A program made the position numbers and the translations under genes. A stretch of DNA of 64,000 nt from Thinopyrum elongatum (Eukaryota; Streptophyta; Magnoliopsida; Poales; Poaceae). Below are positions 13,801-22,894 of the stretch, piece by piece. The notes under the pieces are model-generated. The model did no database searches, had not been told where the DNA came from, and worked only from the letters and a program-made list of their open reading frames with translations. The stretch's first letter is position 1, and each line of letters starts with the position of its first letter. The DNA is taken from NCBI GenBank assembly GCA_011799875.1, contig CM022302.1, positions 319,156,144 through 319,220,143 on the forward strand, in the 5' to 3' direction.

Positions 13801-15618
13801 TGAGACAACTAGCATACACTCCTAACTATATCCCGAACATATGAAATTAACACAAAAGTTCACCGATCAACTACTACTCATGATACAAGAAATTATCTAG
13901 ATGAAAACATACACGACTATACTAAATAATTTAAAACATACATTCAAATCAATTAAACCACTTGATATCTATGATATCAATCAAGATGACTCCTAGGCAT
14001 ATCAAGAACAAATGAAAATAACATACTAACATAAAAGTCCACTGTACACAAAACCCCCATCGATCTCGGTCAAACAACTAAAAATATATATAAAAAAATG
14101 ATTGACGGAACTAGCGATCCAACTCCACCATGAGATTACTATAGCCATGGGAAACATTTCATATGTTGACCACAAGATTATCCGACAGACCAAAAATATA
14201 AAGACAAGCCGGTGTCATCAAATCGAAATATGTTTTGGACAAGCACTGCCAACGAGATAGATAGGTTGAAACATGATGTCTATGAGATACTACAAGTGAT
14301 GTTGAGAAGGTGTGCATGAGGAATTGAATAGAGGCTCACCGAGTTGGACGGAACGGTGTGGTGAACTTGACGAACAGTGTACACGCACATGTAAAATTCT
14401 TCGTGTGTGGTCGACGGATCATGTTCTTTCTTCTCTGAATGGATTCACGGCATGGATGATGATCTTCTGGCACGAGGATTTGTGCTACGATGGTGCAAGT
14501 CACCGGGAACGAGCACCGGCGTCCATGGAGTTTCAAAAGTTCTGTGAGAGTTCTTGGGCATAGGAGGAAGAGAGAGGGCATGAGGAATGATGGGAATGAG
14601 AGAGGAGATCGCGGTGGACGTCTAGGTATCTTCAAAACTGAAAACGATTGAGATTTATGGGTGTTGAGGGGAGGGCATGAGAGTGGCTGAAAGTTTCTTC
14701 TTCTCTGTAATGTGTGCGCGTATGCGAGGGTGGAGGAAGGAGAAGCGCTCGGGGTTGACGTTGCAAGATGGGCAAGTATCTTCATATTTGGAAAGGTAGC
14801 AATTAAAGGGAAAGAGGAGGAGTTTCCATCATGCCTGAACGTTTCCTTCTTCTCTGCAAGTGAGCGTACAGAGAATACTAAGAAGAAGAGAGCCTTGCTC
14901 GTGTGGTTAATGGGAGATGGGCTCAGTGGAGAGAATTAGGCCAAGGTAGAAGTCGAAGAGAGGGAATTAAAGGAGAAGACAGGGAGGACTCTTGTCGTTT
15001 CATATGTGCACGTTCATGTATGTGGCTGTTGAGGTTTCCTCTTTCTGTATGTGTACTTGAGGTACAGGAGGAGAGGAAGGGTTCGCTCAGTATAGGAAGA
15101 GATGGGCCAGTTCAGGCAAGCCCACGAGGAAGGAGGAGAGCAGAAAAAAGAAGAAGAGAAGTTCAGCTGTAGCCCAGGATTTGTAGGTAAGGAAAAATAA
15201 AAAGAATGAGGTGGGCTTGCCCCATTCGGTTGAAAAAATTAGAGACAAAAGAGGAACATATCGTGTCTAGGAAATTATTTCCATAGTTTGATAGAAGAAA
15301 ATAATTAGATTTTCCTAAAACGAAATTATTGACGAGTTAGAACAATCTAGAAAAGAAATAGAAGATCAACAACAATCAGAAGAAGTTTCAAAAATACAAA
15401 TGCGCATAATTTAATATACTGAAGCGAGAGAAACAAAATCCAACTTATTGCAAAGAACAAATCCAAAAGTTTTAACTGGGTTGGCATTTAATCAAATTAA
15501 AATTTCCAAATTATAAAAGTTCAATTTAAGCTTTGTTAACAAATAAAACAAATGAAATTTTCTCGCCCTGATTTTTTGAAAACTTTTTCTTAAACATTCC
15601 GAGAATCGGGATGTTACA
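7894..15618 (-). mobile_element. Long LTR-type insertion (solo-LTR or LARD-like), TSD CCTGC
   Basis: The boundaries are TGTGAGAACCCGG at 7894 and GGGATGTTACA ending at 15618, flanked by the 5-bp duplication CCTGC (7889-7893 and 15619-15623). Without the nested CACTA (11445-13270) it is about 5.9 kb, AT-rich and non-coding. TG...CA ends with a 5-bp TSD indicate an LTR-retrotransposon product. I see no internal PBS, PPT or second LTR, so a very long solo LTR or a coding-free LARD-type derivative are both possible. Stretches around 8510-8590 (GTGGACACGGCTATTCGAAT) resemble 21090-21130 and 39155-39175, which links it to the fragments there. The GC-richer 14300-15200 end looks like a promoter/leader zone read from the minus strand; orientation is an inference. 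Confidence 0.8.
11445..13270 (+). mobile_element. Non-autonomous CACTA element, 1.8 kb, TSD TAT
   Basis: It starts CACTAGTAGAAAACAGGGC and ends with GCCCTTTTTCTACTAATG. The ends are imperfect inverted repeats, and the 3-bp duplication TAT flanks them (11442-11444, 13271-13273). Both ends carry many subterminal copies of TTTAGTCCCGGTT and its complement, in both orientations (11490-11815, 13015-13255). The 1.2 kb centre is AT-rich, with a duplicated block of TGGTCAAACTATGG motifs (12485-12695), and has no transposase. Its termini match those of the 14 kb CACTA at 21574-35650, so that family could have moved it in trans. Confidence 0.92.
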
Positions 15619-16262
15619 CCTGCGCTCATGAAGGTGGCGCCCATGTGTCTCCGTGGCCCCGTCTCCAACAACAATGAAGTATGGGGGCAACATCAACCCC
15701 CCAATCATCCCTAAGGCCGATGGCGTCCCGGCGTACCACCAGAATTGTCACGCCATGAGTGGTGTGATGATTCACTCAATGAAGGGGAGCTATCGACGGT
15801 CTACCGATGCCTCGCCTACATCAACATAAGGAGATCATGGGAGCAATGCAACGCGCCAGTGCGGCCAGCGTGAATCTGTGAAACCCTCCAATCAAGTCGG
15901 TTGGCACCGTAGCAGCTAGACGGTCACGACGAGATTGGTAACATTATTGTTTTTGTTTTCAGAACAAGGCATGATGTTTGGCCATGGAATGAAGACGGGA
16001 TAGGGTTCCTTCGTTGGCTGACATCGTGCGTGTTATACGATCCAACGAGCTCCCTAGAGAACACAAGTGTGGATGGACACGCCTACACTAAATCACATCA
16101 TTATTAACAAATCATCTTCGAAACTATGCACACGTCGTCACGGAGATATCATCTCCAAATTTGTTCTCCAGGCTGCATATATGCGCCGAGTAAAAAAAAA
16201 TATATTCGTCGAGTCAAGCTCAATTTGCTTGGCACTCAAGCTCAACTCGACGAGGGGGCATT
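15619..16262 (+). other. 3' end of gypsy interior with polypurine tract
   Basis: This is non-coding sequence resuming after the nested LTR; 15619-15623 is the repeated target CCTGC. At 16249-16260 the run CGACGAGGGGGCA lies directly before the 3' LTR start (TGTTCG, 16263) and is the likely polypurine tract priming plus-strand synthesis. Nothing else is recognisable. Confidence 0.6.
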
Positions 16263-16800
16263 TGTTCGATGATTTTATTTAGTAATAATTTAGTTTCATT
16301 AATAATAGGGATCATATTTTTTTTTTCTAGAGCTCACAAAATCAATTTTTTTTTGAAGAGCTTCAAATGCAGGTCATACACGTCCACACTACATTTGAAT
16401 TGATCATGGTGCATGTGCGCGTACGTGCATGGCTGCTTTGGCACCTCATGATACTTGATGCATGCAAGCATTAAAAAAAAAACGCATGCAAGCATTGGGT
16501 GTGGCCGTGCGTACAAATACATATGTACGTATTCAGGTATCCGCATACTGGCCGGCAAGCATATATACATATCCGAATACCCGCAATACAGATCGTTCTA
16601 TATGGTTTTGATCTGGATGTGTTCGCAAGAACTACAAGGGAAGAAGGCCAGAACGTCCTTGTGCGGCACGACAAGAGAAATCGGCAAGTCTTAGGTTTAT
16701 TTCCTTTTCTTCGTACAGACTTGGACGCAAAGAAAAATTACAAAAGGAAAGAAATCGCACTGCCCCCGCGTTGCCATCTATCCAACTCCTCCAGCCAGCC

Positions 16801-16807
16801 TATATAA
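16801..16807 (+). promoter_or_regulatory. TATA box of the outer gypsy LTR
   Basis: TATATAA lies within CCTATATAAGGC, preceded by CT-rich DNA and followed about 25 bp later by a purine-rich leader. It is the only clear TATA motif in the LTR outside the inserted solo LTR. The equivalent position of the 5' LTR lies left of the window. Confidence 0.65.
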
Positions 16808-17174
16808 GGCTAGCGGAGTCTCACGTTCGGAGGAGGAAGAGAAGAGAAGGGCACCCGAGGGAGAGGAACGCAGCCGGCAAAAACCAACGTGGCCCTGGAG
16901 GCAGCGTCGCCGCCGCCGGCGCGTGCGGCGCCTGTGTACGGCACTTACCAGGAGAGACGGCTAGAGGACGGCGCTCTTGCGGCGGCCGCGTCCGGTTGAA
17001 GAAGCTAACTTGCCATGGACTCGAGCACATCCGCAAACACGTGCAATAGCTAGCACGTCATCTCTTCTTCGATGGTACGTAGAAGTTCTTTTCTTAGCGG
17101 GTTTCATGGCAGCAGCGTCAGAGGCACAGGAGAGAGAAGGAGACGCGCCCGTCGCAGCGGCTTCGAGGGAAGAC

Positions 17175-17906
17175 TGTAGGGCAATAAGCCACGGCGAGCG
17201 GCGACGCGGAGCGCGTGCGTGCGCGCGGTGGATGCGTCGGGCTCGGCCCGTGGCAGGTTTGGTCGCGTGTGTGTGTTTCCACGCGTTCGAGCGCGTGAGC
17301 CGTTGCGTGTAGGCGAGATACGTGAAGGAGTGACCGCGTCGGGGCGCTGGACTCGGCCTGCGGCGACTGCGTGCGTACGCGTCGGGTGCGCGGGACGCGG
17401 GGGGATGCGTGTGTCGTGTGTGCTGACCCGAGTTGTGGAGTGTGCGTGCATTGGAGTCGGTCTGCAGTTTCCCGTGCACGTAGCGTGGACGAGCTGCATG
17501 CAGTAGCGGCCGTCGCTGTTCGTTGGAGCCCGGCCGCGCCGCGCACGTACGAGCGCGTCGTGGGCGCACGCGAGGCGTGCGGATCAGCGTGGGCCTCGTG
17601 GAAGAGCTGCATGGCCCCATGCACGAGAGCGGCCGGGTCGCCGGGTGAGCGCGTGTGCGCGTGGGTAGTTGGCTAAGTGCGTTGTGTGGACTAGCTAGCT
17701 AGGCTATATAACTGGTCATGTATCCGGTGTGTTGTTGAGTTCGTGCTCAGGAAATACAAGCGGCCGTTCGTGCGGCCGGCGGCGTACGTGCGCCGGGCAA
17801 AATCTTGCTGTGTTCTCCTCGTTCTTCCTCCTTCTTTCTTCTACGTCTGCGCGAGAGAGAGAGAGAGAGCTCAGGTGAGGAGGAGAGCTAGGGCTAGACA
17901 ACAACA
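17175..17906 (+). mobile_element. Solo LTR inside the 3' LTR, TSD AAGAC
   Basis: Relative to the 5' LTR (near 254), a 732-bp insertion begins TGTAGGGCAA and ends GACAACAACA. It is flanked by AAGAC on both sides (17170-17174, 17907-17911). It is GC-rich, with a TATA-like CTATATA at 17704-17710 and a GA microsatellite near 17853-17870, and has no coding sequence. Ends and TSD mark it as a solo LTR of a different family from the one in the 5' LTR. Confidence 0.85.
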
Positions 17907-18939
17907 AAGACCTCACGTACGCAGCAAAGGAGAGAAAGAAAACACAAAGACGCGCCCGTGGCGGCAGCGTCGTGCAGATCGGATGAACGGCGGACGTGCG
18001 TACGTGCCGGCTGTGGAAATAGGCGGGCAGGAAGAGACGCACGTAACTATACAATAATTTCTTTTCTTCTATGTGCTATCATTTAGGATACCTAAGGACA
18101 CGAGGAGAACCCACGCACGGAGCCGGAGGGGAGAACCTACGCAGCCATCCGTCCAGTTAGCCGCAACACAAGCAACCCCACGTACAACACATCCAGCCGG
18201 AGCGCTCGTGGTGCAGCGTCTAGGAGATTGGGCGGACCCGCGTCACGCTGGAGGTGGCGATGACTATGTCTCTATGACGGGCCGACGATGACGGTGGCGC
18301 CCGCAAGCGGCTCGCGGCGGTGTTGGGCGAAAGCGTCGTGCAGCAGATAAGAAGAGCACGTCCGCGGGCACGACGGCAGCGGGAGCGCATTGCCAATGGC
18401 GAGCACGTACCCGGCGAGATGAAGCACGCATCCGGCAGCAACGCATGCCCCGCTGACTAACTTCTTTGATATATATGTGCTTTCGTCTATCAGGTTTAAT
18501 GGGAGAAGCACGCATAAAAGGAGGCGTGACCAGGGCGGCTGCGTCCAGGAGAACCCGACGTGCCTACGGAGAAGGTCGTGGATGAAACCGGAGGCGCGGG
18601 CGTGCCTTCGCACACACGCCTATGGAGGACGAGGAAGCAGCCCCGTCTTTTTTTTTTCAATGTACAGGTGCAACGGAGACGGCGGACGACACATCCAACG
18701 GAGATGGCCGCGGATGACGCGACGCCCTTCTCGTACCAAGTACAACGGAGATGGCGGACGACACGACGCTCTTCTCATACAAGGTGCAATGGAGGCGATG
18801 TCACTGGACCAGGAGACTACATCGACACCACCGGAGCTTGTCTACACCAAGCCCTTCTTCTTCTGGCGTCATGTTCTTGGCCGCAGATGACTCGGAAGCA
18901 GCCGGAGTTCGCCGATGACGGCGTAAAGGCGGCGTGATC

Positions 18940-19580
18940 CTAGTCTCGGCAGGCCACCGAATACGGCATCTAGCTGAGACGAGGTATCAACCACGCCCCT
19001 CCATGACGTCACCTTTCTTCGGCATCGCGATGTGTTTCCCTTGTCTTGGCGGACCACCGAATATGGCGTCCAGCCGAGACGAGGTGCACTCTTCATGGCG
19101 TACAGGTCTCGGCATAGAGGCGGTGTGCTCCTTGTCTTAGCAGACCACCGAATACGACATCTGGCTGAGACGAGGCATCAACGCCCCTCCATGACGCCAC
19201 ATTTCTTCGGCATTGTGATGTTTTGCCCTTGTCTTGGTGGACCACCGAATACGGCATCCAACCGAGATGAGTTGCACCCTTCGTTGCATACAGGTCTCGT
19301 CATCGTACATGCGGTGTGATCCTTGTCTTAGCAGATCACCGAATACGACGTCTAGCTAAGACGAGGCATCAACCACGCCCCTCCATGATGTCACCTTTCT
19401 TCGGCCCCACAGCGTGATCCTTGTTTTGGCAGACCACCGAATACGGCGTCTAGCCAAGACGAGTCATCCACCACGCCCCTCAAAGATGTTACCTTTTCAT
19501 GGCCTCGTGAGGCGGAGCTTTGTCTTCGCAGACTGTCGTAACATCGGCGTCTATTCGAGACGAGGCGCCAACCACACCGG
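18940..19580 (+). repeat. Tandem hairpin repeats in the 3' LTR
   Basis: This is the second copy of the roughly 95-bp hairpin array at 2128-2720, with the same arms (GTCTCGGC or GTCTTAGC against GCTGAGAC or GCTAAGAC) and the CACCGAATACGG-type centre. In several units both arms differ from the other LTR in ways that keep pairing (for example GTCTTAGC with GCTAAGAC near 19325-19360). Confidence 0.8.
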
Positions 19581-20239
19581 CCATGCCGATGCGAGCATGT
19601 GTTGGTTTTACATCGACGCCGGTGTCCATAAAAGAATACTCCCGCGAGGCAACCCCTTGCATACCCTGACGAAGCCGCAACATCGTAAAGAAGTCCGAGC
19701 CAAGCAGGATGCATGCTACCCCAACACCGACTACATCAACGCTGTCAAGACCGACGAGGCGCGACGGCGAGGGCGGACGTGGCTAGCACAAAGCCATGTT
19801 TTGAGCGGCATGTGTACCGACGAGGACACGGGCTTTGCCGCTGCCTACACCCCACGCACACCATCATCATCATGCATGAAGAACGCGAAGCGAAGACGAC
19901 GAAGACGACCGTACGACTTAATTGGAGGTATCTCGCAGAGCAACCTGCGGGAGTATAATTAACCGGGAGCCTTTCGAGGCCCCGGGAACCAGGAGACTGC
20001 ACATTGCCATAGTCAGGCTGGCCGCGCTAGTAGGCCACGGAGCGCTTCTTTTTTTACGGGATCTTGTAATTTTGTTTATCCGACGAGATTAATGAAATAC
20101 ATGTTTCCCATACCCCTTTTCTTTGTGTACTACGGTACACTGGCACGCCCGCATCTTCTCTTTCCCGACGCATGAGAGAAATCAAACTCCTCTTCCTTTA
20201 TCATAAAGTCGCATATAAAGATTTTTCTTGTGTGAAACA

Positions 20240-20645
20240 GTATAATTTTTATATACATGTAGGTGGCGATGAATTTTGCTTTGGTGGCGACGACTATAAT
20301 CATGTATTTGACTACAGTGAAGATGAAGCTAACAATGGATCCAACAAGGATAAAGAATACAATGATGTCCCAGATGAAGAAAGATGGTAGCACACATCCT
20401 TCCACTTCACATGCGACCAATAATAATGGGTATGACTTCTATTAGATTACTACAGACTTTATATAACTTCTATCGTGGTCTAATACTTTGATTTTTGCTC
20501 TAAGTTTAGTCTTAAAATTCTATGGAAACCATATAATTTGTGGCATGGATACAAATTATCTTACTTGAGTAAATCTAGTAGAATCCTCGATTCCACGACT
20601 CGATTTTTGTCTAAGGAAAATCGATCCGACTCCGAATCCCGACTC
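20240..20645 (+). other. Unassigned sequence with a possible acidic last exon
   Basis: After the LTR end, an apparent splice acceptor (ACATGTAG, about 20256-20263) precedes an open stretch to 20390. It encodes an acidic tail containing DDYNHVFDYSEDEAN and ending PDEERW, followed by T-rich sequence. It could be the last exon of a degraded transposase such as hAT, but no diagnostic motif is visible. At 20600-20645 the repeated GACTCCGAATCCCGACTC-like text resembles hAT terminal regions. Both ideas are weak. Confidence 0.25.
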
Positions 20646-21573
20646 TGACTACCTTGCTCTGGACTACTCTTGGCCATCAGTCTTCACGTAGTACGCGCTA
20701 TCAGGGTAACCTGCATCCACGGTGCTACCAGCTGTTGCATCAATTAGTACTCATCCAAAGTACTCGTAAGACTTACATCAGAACTATACAAGATATGCAT
20801 CGATATCAAATGAATGCGGCTATATCTTTGGACTAAACTACAGACATGCCAGAATAAGGGGGAAGAAGCTCATTCTATGAAAGACCACATCTTTCAGCAA
20901 TAGAAGAGAGGGGCATATATGTTATCATCTTGTACGAACATATAGCAATATCCTGCCTGGAGATCCTCTCACCGTCTTCCAGTGGGAAAGCGATCTCCTG
21001 GTATATCTGTCTGTTATCTGGGTGTGTTTTACCAAGTATCCAGTTTTAATTGTAAGAGGCCGGGATACAAATCCAAGTCGTCCTGTTTCCGTGGACACGA
21101 CTATTCGAATAGTTTAACTTCCCTACAGGGGTACACCACATTTCCTGATACGCTCGATTACTCTAGCTGGACACACTTTTCTGGGTAATGTCCGATCTCG
21201 GATAATCGACACGCCGAAGTCCTACGTAGGCTCTCTAGAGAGGTCAACACACCGATCTACATCCTAAGCGTGAAGGGGTCATCGGCTGATCACCCTAAGC
21301 AATCATACACATTGCGCGATTGGTCGAGGACCAAAGCTCACCTCTGTATACACAACAGGCAGTTCCTGCTCAGCCCAACAATCATCCCGCTCCATTGTGA
21401 CATCTGACAAAGCTTTCTGGAGGTACTAACGATGCCGAGGGCCCCATAACCATTATCCCACGTGGCGGTTAGTGTGTATATGCCAGTGGCAGTCTCAGAT
21501 CAAATACCCAAATCTCGTTAAGCGTTTTACTATGAAATAACCGCGAACACCGAACAGGGCCCAGGCCCACCTC
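20646..21573. repeat. Fragment of a long LTR, left part
   Basis: It resembles 38670-39620 block by block: TAGTACTCATCCAAAGTACTCG, then a GGCTATATCTTTGGACTA block, then CCAGAAT, CCAGTTTTAATTGTAAGAG, GGACACGACTATTCGAATAG and GTGGCGGTTAGTG. It is therefore part of the same LTR family as 38406 onward and is distantly like 8000-9000. The CACTA at 21574 interrupts it and it resumes at 35654. No complete ends are visible. Confidence 0.6.
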
Positions 21574-21589
21574 CACTAGTAGAAAACAG

Positions 21590-21880
21590 GGCTTTGGTCC
21601 AGGCCTGCCCAGCCCATTAGTCCCGGTTCAGTCACGAACCGGGACCCATGGGGGCATACGTCCCGGTTCGTGCGCCCAGGGGGCCGGCCGGGCCTCGTGG
21701 GGCATTGGTCCCGGTTCGTCTAGACCCTTTTGTCCCGGTTCCAGACACGAACCGAGACCAATGGGCCTCGCTCCTGGCCCACATCCATTGGTCCCGGTTC
21801 GTGGCTGGAACCGGGACCAAAGGACCCTTTGGTCCCGGTTCCTTTGGTCCCGGTTCCAGCCACGAACCGGGACCAATGTT
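21590..21880. repeat. 5' subterminal repeats of the large CACTA
   Basis: Roughly ten copies of GGTCCCGGTTCGTG or its complement lie in direct and inverted orientation. In CACTA elements such repeats are bound by the element's own DNA-binding protein during transposition (family knowledge). The short ORFs crossing this zone on both strands are artefacts of the inverted repeats. Confidence 0.85.
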
Positions 21881-21884
21881 GTGC

Positions 21885-21895
21885 CTATATATACC
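21885..21895 (+). promoter_or_regulatory. TATA box of the TNP2 transcription unit
   Basis: CTATATATACC follows the subterminal repeats. A GC-rich leader at about 21920-22160 ends at a donor-like GTGAGC near 22162, suggesting a 5' UTR intron up to the acceptor near 22274. The placement between terminal repeats and first gene fits the main CACTA promoter. Confidence 0.6.
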
Positions 21896-22277
21896 CCTCG
21901 CCCGCGAGTAGAGCACTCCACTGCTCTATTTTTTTCTGGCCGGCGAGGGGAGGGGTTTGTGGTGCTCTAGCTCACCTCCTATGCACATGACGTGTTCGAT
22001 GAAATGCCCGAGCAACACTACTTAAGCTTTCTCCTCTCCAAACTCGACCTTCAAGCTCCATTTTCCTCAAGATTTGTCTAGGTTTAGCGGTCCGTCACGT
22101 CCCGTCTCCGTCTTCACCGCCGTCGATCGCCCGCGCCGATATCGTCGCCGGCATAACCGTGGTGAGCCTCTTGTTCTTATCTTCTTTCTAAAAGAAAAAA
22201 AATTCTTACTTGTATGATTTAGATAGATACTTGTCTAATTTTCTTACTTTTATTATTGTTTGTTATTATATAGTGCG

Positions 22278-22722
22278 ATGGTTTTGGTATCCGCCCCCGT
22301 CGGCCCTCGTCCTGTCTATGATTCGGATGTGGTATATATTATATTTTATAACTATTTGGTTCATTTATTGTTTATGACAATTATGCCGACCAACGTGACA
22401 TAGATTTTTTATCTAGGAGGTATGTGAACCGGAAATTCCAACCAACCCTATTGTCGAGAGGTTAAATTTAGTTGAAGAAGAAAACAATTACTTGAAGGAA
22501 AAATTGAAAAAAATTGAGGAGGAGAAGATGATATTGGAGTTGCATGTTGCGGATGTCATCGATGATCACAAGATCAAGATGGAGGCAATGCGCTTCAAGA
22601 TTAGAAAGTATAGAAAATATGCCATTCATACCGAGGCTTGGTATCATTATGCCGTTGGATCAATTGTTACCTTGGTTGCGATTATGATCGCATTTGTTGT
22701 TGCATTGAAATGTTTTACATAG
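22278..22722 (+). CDS. Small coiled-coil, membrane-segment protein of the CACTA element
   Basis: This is a two-exon model: 22278-22331 (start ATGGTTTTGG, 18 codons), intron 22332-22416 (GTATAT...TCTAG) in phase 0, and exon 22417-22722, giving 119 residues. After a short N-terminus, residues about 33-85 are charged and helical (heptad-like EEENNYLKEKLKKIEEEKMI). Residues about 97-117 form one hydrophobic helix (AVGSIVTLVAIMIAFVVALK) near the C-terminus, a tail-anchor arrangement. It lies 172 bp upstream of the transposase start on the same strand, probably in the same transcript. I recall similar small ORFs upstream of TNP2 in Triticeae CACTA elements but know no function. A membrane anchor is unusual for a DNA transposon. 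Confidence 0.7.
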
Positions 22723-22894
22723 TTTCAATGTATGGTCTAATTAGATGCTCTGGAGAGCTATATGTTGTTCAATGAGAACTATGTATGTACTTTGGTTTTA
22801 ATGTGATGATGAACTTCTATTAATTTGGTCACTTATCTATTCATGATGTTTTGTAATGGTTTTTGACACACTTAATTATATATAATGCACGCAG

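Larger units (their letters stand above)
1..20239 (+). mobile_element. Degenerate Ty3/gypsy LTR retrotransposon, 5' end outside window
   Basis: Two long direct repeats (1-3395 and 16263-20239) enclose an interior with a primer-binding-site-like TGG at 3399, a degenerate gypsy integrase near 5930-6506 and a purine-rich tract at about 16249-16260 just before the right repeat. The repeats begin TGTT and end AACA, the short inverted ends expected of LTRs. The order LTR, PBS, pol, PPT, LTR puts the element on the plus strand. The interior is enlarged by a 7.7 kb nested insertion and each LTR by a separate solo LTR. Reading frames are broken throughout, so the element is dead. The right flank starts GTATA; the matching target duplication would lie left of the window. 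I do not assign a family. Confidence 0.85.
16263..20239 (+). repeat. 3' LTR of the outer gypsy element
   Basis: It starts TGTTCG right after the purine tract and ends GAAACA at 20239, where collinearity with the 5' LTR stops. Length is 3977 bp, or about 3240 bp without the 732-bp solo LTR and its duplicated target. A promoter TATATAAGG at 16801 marks the U3/R region, so transcripts should start near 16830. Hairpin repeats fill 18940-19580. The T-rich stretch with GATTAATGAAATAC near 20085-20110 is a plausible polyadenylation region. The long ORFs on either strand in 16961-17676 are chance frames in GC-rich DNA. Confidence 0.85.

Noticed and set aside
16961..17624. 219-aa and 168-aa minus-strand ORFs
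   Set aside because: They cross the boundary between the gypsy LTR and the inserted solo LTR, are GC-rich low complexity, and are not open in the sister LTR.
21628..21921. Several overlapping 87-97 aa ORFs on both strands rich in GPGS / RNRDQ repeats
   Set aside because: They are translations of the CACTA subterminal inverted repeats.
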